Shown one piece after another: positions 7,725-16,103 of a stretch of DNA of 64,000 nucleotides. Both the position numbers and the translations under genes were made by a program. Within the stretch, counting starts at the first letter, position 1. Each line of letters opens with the position of its first letter. The notes beneath the pieces were generated by a model. That model had not been told where the DNA came from, did not search any database, and saw nothing but the letters and a program-made list of their open reading frames with translations. This stretch comes from CAZICM01 sp964537685 (GTDB lineage Bacteria; Myxococcota_A; Polyangia; Polyangiales; Polyangiaceae): the NCBI GenBank assembly GCA_964537685.1, contig CAZICM010000025.1:62001-126000 (forward strand). Direction: 5' to 3'.

Positions 7725-9195
7725 TTGTCGATTCAGACACCGCAGGGCATTCCGATAAAATCTGTGCCGCCACTTCATTGGCTTGACGCACACAATCGGG
7801 AATGCCCACCCCATAAAACGCCGCCCCGCACCCATACAGCCCCGGATACAGCTTCAGCCTCTCCCCAATCGCCGCCATCTTCTCCGCATGACCCACCGCC
7901 GGCTGGGCACTCGCCCGTTCATGCCGGTAGACCCGCGCAAACAAAGGCTCCGTGTGCACGCCAATCAAGGTGCATAGCTCTCCCGTCGCAAGCCGCACCA
8001 ACGCCTCGTCCGGCAGCTTCAAATCCTCCGCCCTTCGATGCCCTCCCACAAACACCCGAAGCAATGCAATATCCGCCGGCGCCCGATGCGCCCACTTGCT
8101 CGTCACAAAGGTCAGCGCCAATATCTTCCGCCCCTCTGTTTTGGGAATAATCACCCCCACCGCATCCATCGGATGAGAAATGGATGCCCGCCGGTAGGCC
8201 AACATCACCACCGCCGTCGAGGTATAGGGCACGGCCCCCAGCATCGCCGCAAGCTCGCCGTCCAAATCCCGGACGATATCCCCCGCCGTATAGCCCCGCG
8301 TCGCCAAGACCACCGCATCCGCGGCCAGCGGCGCACCCCCTTCGATATCCACCCGAAAACGCGAAGGCTCCCCCTCCTGCCCTCGCCCAACCCTCGAAAC
8401 CACCGTCTGCAGTTGGATCTGCACACCCATCTCCCGGACCTTCTCGGCCAAGGTCTGAACCAGCTCGCCCATCCCACCCACCAGCGAATAAAAAGCACTC
8501 GGCGTCTTTTTCGGATCCGCTCCCGGCTTTGCATGCTTTAAACGCTCGGCCCTTTGAGCAAGCACCCCCCGAATCAAACTTCCATGCTTGGTTTCCAGCT
8601 CCACCAACTGAGGAAACGTCGATTTCGCGCTTAGCCCATAGACATCGCCCGCGAAAATTCCTCCCAACAGAGGCTCGGCCAGCACATCCGTTGCCTCCCG
8701 CCCCAGCCTCCGCTCAATAAAATCGCCCAGCGACTCATCCTCATCGCCTTGACGCTTTGGCAACACCAAATCCAAAGCCATCCTCAGCTTGGCGGGCCAC
8801 GACAAAAGCGGCGTCTGCACCATCGGCCAAATCCGCGTCGGAATCGTCAGCACCATCCCCTCGGGCAAGCCATGCAGCCTGCCATCATTCAGCACATAAA
8901 CCTTTCGATTCTCTTCCAGCGTCTCAATCAGCCGCTCTCCCAGCCCGAGCTCCCTGCACAGCGCCGCCGCTTGAGGTTTTTGAACCACAAAGGCATCGGG
9001 ACCGCTATCGATCACACAACCCTCGATGACTTCCGTTTGAATATTGCCGCCCAGCCTATCCATCGGCTCGAGCAGCCTCACCTGAACCCGGCCCCGGCCT
9101 TCTTTGGCCAAACGATAAGCCAAAGCCAATCCGGCAATACCACCGCCGACAATCACCACCGATGCAGGCTGCGCCTCGGGCGTGGACGCGCTCAT
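7720..9195 (-). CDS. hemG: Protoporphyrinogen oxidase (oxygen-dependent type)
   Basis: A 491-residue FAD enzyme that oxidises protoporphyrinogen IX to protoporphyrin IX. It shows the dinucleotide-binding V-I-V-G-G-G-I-A-G-L near the N-terminus, the L-G-G-N-I-Q-T motif, and the conserved C-terminal G-V-G-I-P-D-C-V region. I chose the ATG at 9195 (M-S-A-S) over the upstream start at 9237 because it forms a 4-bp ATGA overlap with the hemE stop and places the FAD motif at the usual distance. Its stop lies in the T run of the sRNA terminator on the opposite strand. Confidence 0.92.
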   Translation of the reverse strand: MSASTPEAQPASVVIVGGGIAGLALAYRLAKEGRGRVQVRLLEPMDRLGGNIQTEVIEGCVIDSGPDAFVVQKPQAAALCRELGLGERLIETLEENRKVYVLNDGRLHGLPEGMVLTIPTRIWPMVQTPLLSWPAKLRMALDLVLPKRQGDEDESLGDFIERRLGREATDVLAEPLLGGIFAGDVYGLSAKSTFPQLVELETKHGSLIRGVLAQRAERLKHAKPGADPKKTPSAFYSLVGGMGELVQTLAEKVREMGVQIQLQTVVSRVGRGQEGEPSRFRVDIEGGAPLAADAVVLATRGYTAGDIVRDLDGELAAMLGAVPYTSTAVVMLAYRRASISHPMDAVGVIIPKTEGRKILALTFVTSKWAHRAPADIALLRVFVGGHRRAEDLKLPDEALVRLATGELCTLIGVHTEPLFARVYRHERASAQPAVGHAEKMAAIGERLKLYPGLYGCGAAFYGVGIPDCVRQANEVAAQILSECPAVSESTK

Positions 9196-10235
9196 ACTGG
9201 ATTCCCTGAAGCGCGGGCCGACGCGGAATGCACACAATCGACCACGGCCTTCACCGTATCGACAGGCGTTGGAGGAACGATACCGTGGCCCAAATTAAAA
9301 ATATGCCCTGGCCGACCCTCGGCTTCGGCCAGCACATCCCTCGCGCGCTGCTCGGCGATATGCCTGGGCGCCAACAGCAGAAGCGGATCGAGATTACCCT
9401 GCACGGCCCGATCGTAACCGATACGCTGCCAAGCCGAACGGAGAGGAATCCGATAATCCACACCGATCACCGATCCCCCGGCTTCCACCTGAGCCTCGAG
9501 CAGCGTAGCCGTATTGGTCCCGAAATGAATCACGGGAACACCGGCGGTTTGCACATCGCTTAAGATATGGCGCACATAAGGCTGAACAAACTGCCGATAA
9601 TCCACGGGAGACAGCGCACCGACCCACGAATCAAAAAGCTGCACAGCCTGAGCGCCCGCGACAATTTGCGCCCTCAAATAGCGGCGGATCACCTCGGACA
9701 CCTTCCCCATCAAGAGCGCCCACGCCTCAGGATCGCCCCACATCAGCGACTTGGTTTTTTGAAAATCGCTCGATTTACCGCCTTCGATCATATAAGAGGC
9801 CATGGTAAAAGGCGCGCCTGCAAAGCCGATGAGCGGCGTTTTGCCATCGAGTTCTTGACGGATGAGCCGGATGGCATTGAGCACATAAGCCAAGCCATCT
9901 TCTGGCTCAAAGAGCCTTAATTTTTCGATAGAAGCGCGATCGCGCAGGGGCTCATGGATAACGGGGCCTTCCCCTGCGGCGAACTCGAACGAGGCGCCCA
10001 TAGGCTCGAGAGGCAAGAGAATATCGGCGAACAGAATTGCGGCATCGACACCGAGCCTCAAAGGCTGAAGGGTAACGGCGAGAGCGAGTTCTGGCGTTTT
10101 ACACAGCTCGAGGAGCGAATATTTAGCGCGGAGAGCGCGATATTCGGGCATATAGCGGCCGGCCTGGCGCATAAACCAAACGGGCGTGACATCGGTGGGT
10201 TCGCGCCTGCAGGCGCGCAAGAAGCGATCGTTCAT
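9192..10235 (-). CDS. hemE: Uroporphyrinogen decarboxylase
   Basis: A 347-residue enzyme converting uroporphyrinogen III to coproporphyrinogen III. The family signature P-V-W-F-M-R-Q-A-G-R-Y lies near the N-terminus, and F-A-D-I-L-L-P and G-F-A-G-A-P-F-T are present. The frame stays open upstream to 10418, but that extension is His-rich, unlike the family, and overlaps the divergent HTH/ATPase gene. The start M-N-D-R-F at 10235 gives the normal family length. It is translationally coupled to hemG by a 4-bp overlap. Confidence 0.95.
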   Translation of the reverse strand: MNDRFLRACRREPTDVTPVWFMRQAGRYMPEYRALRAKYSLLELCKTPELALAVTLQPLRLGVDAAILFADILLPLEPMGASFEFAAGEGPVIHEPLRDRASIEKLRLFEPEDGLAYVLNAIRLIRQELDGKTPLIGFAGAPFTMASYMIEGGKSSDFQKTKSLMWGDPEAWALLMGKVSEVIRRYLRAQIVAGAQAVQLFDSWVGALSPVDYRQFVQPYVRHILSDVQTAGVPVIHFGTNTATLLEAQVEAGGSVIGVDYRIPLRSAWQRIGYDRAVQGNLDPLLLLAPRHIAEQRARDVLAEAEGRPGHIFNLGHGIVPPTPVDTVKAVVDCVHSASARASGNPV

Positions 10236-10305
10236 AGGGATGGAAAGCAGATAGGCGGGCTTGGGCGAGTTGACAACCCTTGATAACCTGTGGTGGTGAT
10301 GCGGC

Positions 10306-11397
10306 ATGGCGACGGGCATGGGCAAGCTGAATCCCATCGAGGTGTTTGTGCTTCGGCATATCGACAGACACCCCGCCGACATTGCCCAATTGACCGCCGA
10401 TGAGTTTGGGATTCCCAAGCGGGTGGTGAATGCGCGGCTGAAGCAGATGGTTGCGGAAGGAAAGCTCGTTCAATCGGGCAAGGGGAAGACGCTTTCCTAT
10501 TCGGCCACGGCCTTGGTCGATGAGACGATTTTCCTGCCTGTGACGCCTTCGCTCGACGAGATGACGGTATGGGTCGAGCGCGTTCAGCCGCTCTTGAAAG
10601 AAATCCCTCCGAATGTTCTAAGCATCTGTCAGTATGGTTTTACCGAGATGCTTAACAATGTGGTGGATCACTCGGGGAGTGCGGATGTGCGTCTCGGTAT
10701 TCGGCAAACGACATCCCGAGTCAGCTTGAGGCTGGCGGATCGAGGGGTCGGCATCTTTCGAAAGATTCAGCAGGCATTGGGCCTGGAAGATGAGCGTCTG
10801 GCGGTCTTGGAGCTGAGCAAAGGAAAATTCACCACCGATCCAGAACGCCACTCAGGCCAGGGGATTTTTTTTACATCCAAGGCGGTTGATACCTTCATGA
10901 TTGTGTCTGGTTCGATCGCATTGGTATGCAGTGGTGGAAGAAACGTTTTGTTGGATGAACGGGAGCCCTGGCTGCCTACGGAAGAAGGTCTGAAGTTCCT
11001 GCTGGAGAGCCTGCGCGAAGGGGGCTTCGGTACAGAGGTCACGATGGGCATCAGTCTCTTTAGCGAACGCACCCTCAAAGAAGTCTTTGACCGCTTTTCC
11101 GATCCCCTTGAAGAAGACTATGGCTTCACCAAAACCATGATCCCCGTCTCCCTCGCCCGCATCGGCGACGAAAACCTGATCTCCCGCTCCCAGGCCAAGC
11201 GCCTCCTCGCCCGCATCGAACAATTCAAGGAAGTCATGCTCAATTTCGATGGCGTCACCATGATCGGCCAGGCTTTCGCCGATGAAATCTTTAGGGTCTT
11301 CCAAAATCAGCACCCCGAAGTCAAATTAAGCTGGACCAACGCCGTCCCCGATGTCGAACGCATGATCCTCTGGGCTAAAGCCACCCGCACCGGCTGA
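10306..11397 (+). CDS. HTH / GHKL ATPase / STAS-like (DUF4325) regulator
   Basis: A 363-residue soluble protein with three parts. Residues 1-75 look like a winged HTH (R-V-V-N-A-R-L-K-Q-M-V-A-E-G). Residues 85-240 resemble a GHKL ATPase, with an N-box-like E-M-L-N-N-V-V-D-H-S, a D-R-G-V-G-I motif and R-H-S-G-Q-G-I-F-F. Residues 275-360 match the STAS-like DUF4325 domain. No phospho-acceptor His domain or membrane segment is seen. This layout suggests an anti-sigma/anti-anti-sigma-like switch compressed into one chain, or a DNA-binding ATPase. It is divergent from hemE with 70 bp between starts. Function in vivo unknown. Confidence 0.75.
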   Translation: MATGMGKLNPIEVFVLRHIDRHPADIAQLTADEFGIPKRVVNARLKQMVAEGKLVQSGKGKTLSYSATALVDETIFLPVTPSLDEMTVWVERVQPLLKEIPPNVLSICQYGFTEMLNNVVDHSGSADVRLGIRQTTSRVSLRLADRGVGIFRKIQQALGLEDERLAVLELSKGKFTTDPERHSGQGIFFTSKAVDTFMIVSGSIALVCSGGRNVLLDEREPWLPTEEGLKFLLESLREGGFGTEVTMGISLFSERTLKEVFDRFSDPLEEDYGFTKTMIPVSLARIGDENLISRSQAKRLLARIEQFKEVMLNFDGVTMIGQAFADEIFRVFQNQHPEVKLSWTNAVPDVERMILWAKATRTG

Positions 11398-11406
11398 GCT
11401 ACCCAC

Positions 11407-11498
11407 ACCCTGAAGTTGCTTCTCCCCAATCTGCAGCCCCTTCCACCACCCTGCTGTGCCCTGTCACCACCCTGAAGTTGCTTCTCCCCAATCTGCAG
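11407..11498 (+). repeat. Two direct copies of a 30-bp repeat at left edge of island
   Basis: The 30-bp sequence from ACCCTGAAG to ATCTGCAG occurs at 11407-11436 and 11469-11498, 62 bp apart. Diverged relatives (ATCTGCAGCCCCCTTCCA at 15136-15153; CCCCGAATCTGTAGCCC near 15171-15187; ACACCCTGATG after it) lie at the other edge of the transposase-bearing island, in the same orientation. Confidence 0.8.
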
Positions 11499-11514
11499 GG
11501 TACTGGTAGCGCTT

Positions 11515-11577
11515 TACCACCTGCGTTGACACCAATACCACCTGCCAATTGACCGATACCACCTTCCAATCCAATCG
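11515..11577 (+). repeat. Three TACCACC repeats spaced exactly 21 bp
   Basis: TACCACCT starts at 11515, 11536 and 11557, an exact 21-bp period (two helical turns), which suggests a protein-binding array such as transposase sites at a transposon end or a regulator site. A related four-copy array with period 20 lies at 15066-15130. Confidence 0.7.
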
Positions 11578-11627
11578 ATTTTATTTGCTACACGCTCGCT
11601 GAATGACCGTTGGCGAGCAATCAAAAA

Positions 11628-11652
11628 AGGTGTTGACATTCGCCAAACACCT
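11628..11652 (+). promoter_or_regulatory. Inverted repeat overlapping a TTGACA box upstream of the transposase
   Basis: AGGTGTT (11628-11634) and AACACCT (11646-11652) form a 7-bp inverted repeat with an 11-nt centre. TTGACA sits at 11633-11638 and TATAAA at 11652-11657, but the 13-bp spacing is too short for a standard sigma-70 promoter. It may be an operator or part of the element's end. Confidence 0.35.
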
Positions 11653-11817
11653 ATAAAACAAGCGTATTGCGAGAATGTACAAGGCGGACGTTTATTGTCC
11701 TACTTGCGATAAAATGATCGTGATCGCCTTAAAATTAAGGTAAAATCACTTCATCAACAGTCGGAAAGAGGCTGCCCCGTCAAGGTGGCGATGTCCTTCC
11801 GATCGGAGAAGTGGGCC

Positions 11818-12882
11818 ATGTCCGTTCTCTCAATGGAGCAGCGCGTGCGCGTTGTTCATGCGCTTTGTGAAGGCTCTTCCATCAATGCAACGGTGCGGCA
11901 AACAGGCGTGAGCAAGACGGCGATCTTGCGTCTGTTGCTCCGCGTTGGCGAAGGGTGCGCGCACATTCACAATCGCTTATTTCGAAGCCTTTCATGTCCT
12001 CTAATCGAGGTCGATGAGCAATGGAGTTTCATCGGGAAAAAGGGTTTCCGCGTGACGGAAAATGATCCGAAGGATTGGGGAGAAGCCTATGTTTTCGTGG
12101 GCCTCGATCTCCAATCGCGCGCGGTGATTTCGTTCCTTGTCGGACGGCGCGCGGAACAAGAAACGAGTGCCTTCATCGATGACTTGCGCTCGAGGTTGGC
12201 GCTCGCTCCTCAGATCACAACGGACGGGTTTTCCCCGTATATCGAAGCCATCGGGAGAGCATTCGGCGGCTTCGTTGATTACGCGCAGTGCATGAAAGAC
12301 TTCCGCACCGGGCGCCGCAAAGATGACGATCATCGATACGAGCCACCTCGAGAGCCGCTTGTAATAAAGGCGCCGGTGTACGGGATACCCGACATGAAAA
12401 AGGCTACGACCTCGCATGTAGAGCGCGTGAACCTCACCACGCGCATGCACGTTCGAAGGATGACGCGGCTCTGCAATACCTTTTCAAAAAAGCTCGATCA
12501 TCATTGGGCGGCGATCGCGATGCACTTCGCTTACTACAATCTTGTGCGCTTTCATCAGGCCGTGAACACCGCGCCAGCCGTGCCGCTCCGCGTGCTGGAA
12601 AGGCCGTGGACCGTGGCGCAGTTGGTGGAAGCCGCGATGGATGAGGCGCCTACGGCGAAGCCTAAAAATGAGCGACTAAAATTCCCTGAAACCAGGATGA
12701 CGACTGCACGTGAATTGCCCGGTGGGAAAGGGTTTTTGCGCGTGGTAGGTGAGGCGAAACTGCGATCGCCGGATGCACAGCCACAAATACAAGATCCGGC
12801 AAATGAATCGAAGCAACTTGACCTCTGGAGCTGGGTAATGAATCGTGTCCCATCATGGCAGCAACTAGACTTGTTCCCATAA
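11818..12882 (+). mobile_element. IS1-like DDE transposase
   Basis: A 354-residue transposase with an N-terminal HTH (S-I-N-A-T-V-R-Q-T-G-V-S-K-T-A-I-L-R-L-L) and a DDE catalytic core: D in V-D-E-Q-W-S-F-I, D in I-T-T-D-G-F-S-P-Y, and E in S-H-V-E-R-V-N. The following R-M-H-V-R-R-M-T-R-L-C-N region is typical of IS1-like enzymes. An extra C-terminal tail of about 90 residues is present. I chose ATG 11818 over 11785 because the family begins with the M-S-V-L-S-M-E-Q-R-V stretch. The core looks intact. Terminal inverted repeats were not identified, so whether it is a mobile IS or a captured gene is open. Confidence 0.85.
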
Positions 12883-12995
12883 TTTATACTCAAACAATAG
12901 CTTGTTGCGATGCGCATGGTTGATGTGCTTTGATTGCATTGCTCTTGCGATGGCGGATCATCGAAGATCCACACGCTGTGGCAATTTGAGGGGAA

Positions 12996-13880
12996 ATGGC
13001 AGAGCCAATCATAAACATCAACGATCTCGCTCAGAATCAACTTAACGCCAATTTGGGTCATCTTGAGGAAGCGTTGAATGCAGACGTTCTGACGTTTATC
13101 GGTCCAATACTTCCAGGAATTGACGAAGTTCTTCGAAAGTTAATTGAGTCCAACGAGGAAAAACGCAAAACACTAGCCGTAGTTCTTGATACACCAGGCG
13201 GTGTTGTAGAAGTTGTCGAGCGGATGGTTGATACGATTCGTCATCACTACAACGATGTATCTTTTGTAATTCCAGACCGCGCAATGTCCGCCGGAACGGT
13301 GTTTGCTTTGTCTGGTGATACCATCTTCATGGACTACTTCTCCACTCTTGGTCCAATTGACCCGCAATTACAAAAAGGCGGGAAGCTGATACCAGCGTTG
13401 GCATATCTTGTCCAGTACGAACGCTTGGTTGAAAAATCTGCTAAAAACCAATTGACTACCGCAGAACTTGCACTATTGCAAAAACTTGATCTTGGTGAGC
13501 TTCAACAGTTTGAGGAAGCACGCGAGTTGTCGATCGATCTCTTGAAAAAATGGCTAGTAAAATATAAATTCAAAGATTGGAAAGAAACAGAAACAACGAA
13601 ACAGCCGGTGACGGAAACATTAAAACAGCAACGTGCTAAACAAATAGCCGAGGTTCTATGTGACCATCGCAGGTGGCACTCCCACGGGCGTGGCATCCCG
13701 ATGAAAGAACTCTGCGGAGAGGAGGTCAAATTAAAGATCGATGATTTCGGTAAAGATAGCAAACTAGCAAAACCTATAAAAGCGTATTTTAGCATCGCCA
13801 GAGATTACATGAGCTTGCAGGCGAATGAATGCACCAACTTCTTGCATGTCAGAGAAGTGCCAGTGTGTATTCCTGCATAG
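12996..13880 (+). CDS. SDH-type (SppA/ClpP-fold) serine protease
   Basis: A 294-residue protein of the serine dehydrogenase proteinase (SDH_sah) family, related to SppA and ClpP. The oxyanion region V-L-D-T-P-G-G-V-V and the nucleophile in R-A-M-S-A-G-T are clear, followed by S-T-L-G-P-I-D-P-Q. No signal peptide or membrane anchor is seen, so it should act in the cytoplasm. A GAGGGG ribosome site precedes the ATG. The gene is visibly richer in A+T than its surroundings and follows a transposase, which points to acquisition by transfer. Related proteins are common in accessory regions; the target is unknown. Confidence 0.85.
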   Translation: MAEPIININDLAQNQLNANLGHLEEALNADVLTFIGPILPGIDEVLRKLIESNEEKRKTLAVVLDTPGGVVEVVERMVDTIRHHYNDVSFVIPDRAMSAGTVFALSGDTIFMDYFSTLGPIDPQLQKGGKLIPALAYLVQYERLVEKSAKNQLTTAELALLQKLDLGELQQFEEARELSIDLLKKWLVKYKFKDWKETETTKQPVTETLKQQRAKQIAEVLCDHRRWHSHGRGIPMKELCGEEVKLKIDDFGKDSKLAKPIKAYFSIARDYMSLQANECTNFLHVREVPVCIPA

Positions 13881-13894
13881 AAGGGGCGCTTCCA

Positions 13895-14131
13895 ATGATC
13901 CGAGTTAAAAATTTTAACATTCGGGATGTAGTGGATACAAACCCAAGAATAGACATCCAGCTATTGGAAAGGTATCGTGTCTTATCTGATCCACTGATAC
14001 CCATAACCGATACGACAACACGAGGTGCTTCATTCAGCTTGAAGAGACCTCTTGATGATCGTATGTCTGACTTAATTGGGCCAAGGCTTGTCAGTAGACA
14101 GAAGCGACAACCGGTCAATGGGGATTCCTGA
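13895..14131 (+). CDS. Small conserved-looking hypothetical downstream of the SDH protease
   Basis: A 78-residue basic protein starting at ATG 13895, 14 bp after the protease stop and likely co-transcribed with it. The frame is open further upstream (13829), but that part only overlaps the protease gene. It shares the low GC of the protease. No motif recognised; it has no cysteines or membrane segments. It may be a partner or substrate of the protease, by position only. Confidence 0.5.
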   Translation: MIRVKNFNIRDVVDTNPRIDIQLLERYRVLSDPLIPITDTTTRGASFSLKRPLDDRMSDLIGPRLVSRQKRQPVNGDS

Positions 14132-14142
14132 GTGAGGTGACT

Positions 14143-14487
14143 TTACCTACGCTTTGCGCCGCATGCCGTGCATCGTCCCGCAGAACTGAGCGGCTGATTA
14201 AGCATGGCGTCGACGCTAAGCCCGCCGGCCTTGCACAAGCGGAGCAACACATCGGGCGAGACCACCCGCGGGCGACGATTCCCATGGGCCACGCCGGATA
14301 GCGTGCCAGGATTCATCCCCATCACCTCCCCCAGCGCATCCCATCCACCGAAGGCCATGCACAGGTTTTTTAGGGCGGCTCTCGCCTTGTTCTGTTGCTC
14401 TTCGGTTAAGAAGGTTGGCGCATAGCGATATCGCTTTTTTGGTGGGGCGCCATCCTTCCCGCCCACAAGCCGCAAATGCCGCGTCAT
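14143..14487 (-). CDS. XRE-like helix-turn-helix DNA-binding protein
   Basis: A 114-residue protein with a basic N-terminus and a lambda-repressor-like HTH at about residues 45-95 (G-W-D-A-L-G-E-V-M-G-M-N-P-G-T-L-S-G-V-A, then P-D-V-L-L-R-L-C-K-A-G). The C-terminus ends with C-T-A-C-G-A-K, a single CxxC pair. It overlaps the upstream gene by 4 bp, so the two are translated as a pair. This is probably an element-borne repressor or partitioning-type regulator in the island; its operator is unknown. Confidence 0.65.
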   Translation of the reverse strand: MTRHLRLVGGKDGAPPKKRYRYAPTFLTEEQQNKARAALKNLCMAFGGWDALGEVMGMNPGTLSGVAHGNRRPRVVSPDVLLRLCKAGGLSVDAMLNQPLSSAGRCTACGAKRR

Positions 14488-14930
14488 TCGGTCGGCCCTT
14501 GGGCTTCACCTGTTTCCTTCCTACCAACGCGCTTCATCCGGCCAACAATGCGCGCAGCGGCTTCATGGGAAGCGGACTCCATCATATCGATGGCATCACA
14601 CGCTTCCGCCTCGCTGAGCACGATGCCTTCCCATCGCTCCCGTCCAACAATGTCAGCCTCGCGGGCATGGTCAACCGAAAGAAGAACAACACCATCGCAT
14701 CGGATAGCCAGTGGCGTAGGCGCGTCCCCGGCATCGTCGTCCTTTGGAAGGTAATGCGCGGGCACGGGCTTCGAAGGTGACTTCACCGCGTTGAGTACAT
14801 CACGATCGAGATACTCAAAGCGCTGTTCAAGGATGTCTACCTTGTTCAGCACTTGCCGCATCATCGCGAGCACTTCGTTGGTGTTGTCGGAATTTTGCTT
14901 TGATTCGCACGGTGTGAGAGAGTCGCACAT
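14484..14930 (-). CDS. Hypothetical protein paired with the XRE-like gene
   Basis: A 148-residue acidic protein. Residues 15-55 are heptad-like (M-R-Q-V-L-N-K-V-D-I-L-E-Q-R-F) and probably form a short coiled coil. The C-terminal half has no recognised motif. The 4-bp ATGA overlap with the XRE-like gene indicates an operon. No family recognised; it may be an oligomerisation partner of the regulator. Confidence 0.55.
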   Translation of the reverse strand: MCDSLTPCESKQNSDNTNEVLAMMRQVLNKVDILEQRFEYLDRDVLNAVKSPSKPVPAHYLPKDDDAGDAPTPLAIRCDGVVLLSVDHAREADIVGRERWEGIVLSEAEACDAIDMMESASHEAAARIVGRMKRVGRKETGEAQGPTE

Positions 14931-15230
14931 AGATCGAGATCCTCGTTCAGTGAGGGTTTCGGTTTAGAGCCCGGCGTGAGGTGCCAGCCTTCGCCGGGCT
15001 CGCTTGCACTACGAGGATGAGAAAACCCTTGATCCAAAGGGCTTTCAAACAAAAATCGTCATCGCTACCACTTTATTTTTGCCGCTACCAGTCGCGCGCA
15101 ACCGCTACCAGTTTGGCCCGATCAATACCGTCACCATCTGCAGCCCCCTTCCAATACAATGCAATCGCTTTCCCCGAATCTGTAGCCCAAAAACAACACC
15201 CTGATGTGTCCATTTCCCCTCCCGCATCCC
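14931..15230. other. Gene-free right edge of the island
   Basis: About 300 bp without a gene. It holds the period-20 TACC array (15066-15130) and diverged copies of the left-edge repeat (15136-15153 and about 15167-15187). Nothing else was identified. Confidence 0.6.
15063..15130 (+). repeat. Four TACC repeats spaced exactly 20 bp
   Basis: CGCTACCA begins at 15063, 15083 and 15103, and TACCG follows at 15126, so the TACC core recurs at 15066, 15086, 15106 and 15126 with a period of 20 bp. The orientation is the same as the three-copy TACCACC array at 11515. This looks like a multi-site protein-binding array at the right boundary of the island. Confidence 0.65.
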
Positions 15231-15641
15231 TTATCCCCCCTTCCGGCGCTTGCTTCGGTCCTCCCCGATCAAGGTCAACGCTTCCTTCTCGCTCTTCACC
15301 ATCTTTAACGGCATCTTCGGTATACGGCCCAGCGCCGCCGCCGCACTCTGGATCGCCGTTATCGTAATCCGTATCACCGCGCTCGCTCCGTATACGCAGG
15401 TCACTCGGTACTTGAGCTCGGGAAACTCCTTCGCCGCCCACTTCCGTACCTCCATCTCCAACGGCAATACCCGCGTCGCGTCGTAAATGATGTAGTCCGC
15501 ACCCGCTTCCCGGTGCGCCCGCTCTAATTGCTCAAGGACCTTTGAAAGCTCGGCCTTCGTTACCAATCCCTGAAGCAGTACCCGCGCTACGTCCCCCTCT
15601 ACCCAAAATCGATGCGCGCCTATCGCAATGGTCTCTTTCAT
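15231..15641 (-). CDS. STAS/SpoIIAA-like protein, paralog 1 of 3
   Basis: A 136-residue soluble protein. It aligns with its two upstream neighbours throughout: G-A-H-R-F-W-V-E-G-D-V at the N-terminus, D-Y-I-I-Y-D-A-T in the second strand, E-V-R-K-W in the middle, and Y-G-A-S-A-V-I-R before the last helix. I placed the start at 15641 (M-K-E-T-I) by alignment to paralog 2, although the frame opens at 15656. The fold fits SpoIIAA/STAS-SEC14-like proteins, small modules in partner-switching or protein-protein contacts. No clear phosphorylatable D-S motif is conserved. It has a lysine-rich tail absent from the others. Confidence 0.7.
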   Translation of the reverse strand: MKETIAIGAHRFWVEGDVARVLLQGLVTKAELSKVLEQLERAHREAGADYIIYDATRVLPLEMEVRKWAAKEFPELKYRVTCVYGASAVIRITITAIQSAAAALGRIPKMPLKMVKSEKEALTLIGEDRSKRRKGG

Positions 15642-15680
15642 GGCCCAAAGCCGCACCCCATCAGCAAATCCGCCCGCTGT

Positions 15681-16094
15681 CTACCCACGGGCCGCCGCAG
15701 AGTGCCGCATCCGGTCTTGCTCAATCCATGCCAAGCCTTCGGCCTCGTCTCTCACCGTTATTACCGGCACCCCTTGATATCCCAAGGTCTCCAACGCTTT
15801 TACGATGAGGTTCGTCGTCATCCGCACCACAGGGCTCGCTCCTATGCCCAACACCGCCCGCAGCCGTATCGTCTTGAACTCATGCGTCAAATACTTCTTC
15901 ACCTCGGGTTCCATCGGCAATAAGCGCCGTATGTCAATCAGCGCATATTGTACGCCCTTCTCCGCTTGCCAGCGCCTCAGCAGCCCCACAATCACCTTCA
16001 TCTCCGAAAGCGATACCAGCCCTTGTTCAATGAGCCGCATCACGTCGCCTTCAACCCATGCCCGGTGCGCTCCTATCTCAATCGCGTCTTTCAT
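15681..16094 (-). CDS. STAS/SpoIIAA-like protein, paralog 2 of 3
   Basis: A 137-residue member of the tandem family (G-A-H-R-A-W-V-E-G-D-V; Y-A-L-I-D-I-R-R-L-L-P; E-P-E-V-K-K; G-I-G-A-S-P-V-V-R). A strong AGGAGGGCG ribosome site precedes its ATG and overlaps the end of paralog 3, which supports one operon. It differs from its neighbours mainly in the C-terminal helix. A role as a small sensory or scaffold module is inferred from fold only. Confidence 0.7.
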   Translation of the reverse strand: MKDAIEIGAHRAWVEGDVMRLIEQGLVSLSEMKVIVGLLRRWQAEKGVQYALIDIRRLLPMEPEVKKYLTHEFKTIRLRAVLGIGASPVVRMTTNLIVKALETLGYQGVPVITVRDEAEGLAWIEQDRMRHSAAARG

Positions 16095-16103
16095 CGCGCC
16101 CTC

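Noticed and set aside
9192..10418. Longer hemE with start at 10418
   Set aside because: The extra 61 residues are unlike the family and overlap the start of the divergent regulator gene; the start at 10235 fits the usual length.
11515..11577. Possible CRISPR-like array
   Set aside because: The repeated core is only 7-8 bp with 13-bp spacers; no cas genes are near. It is better seen as a protein-binding array.
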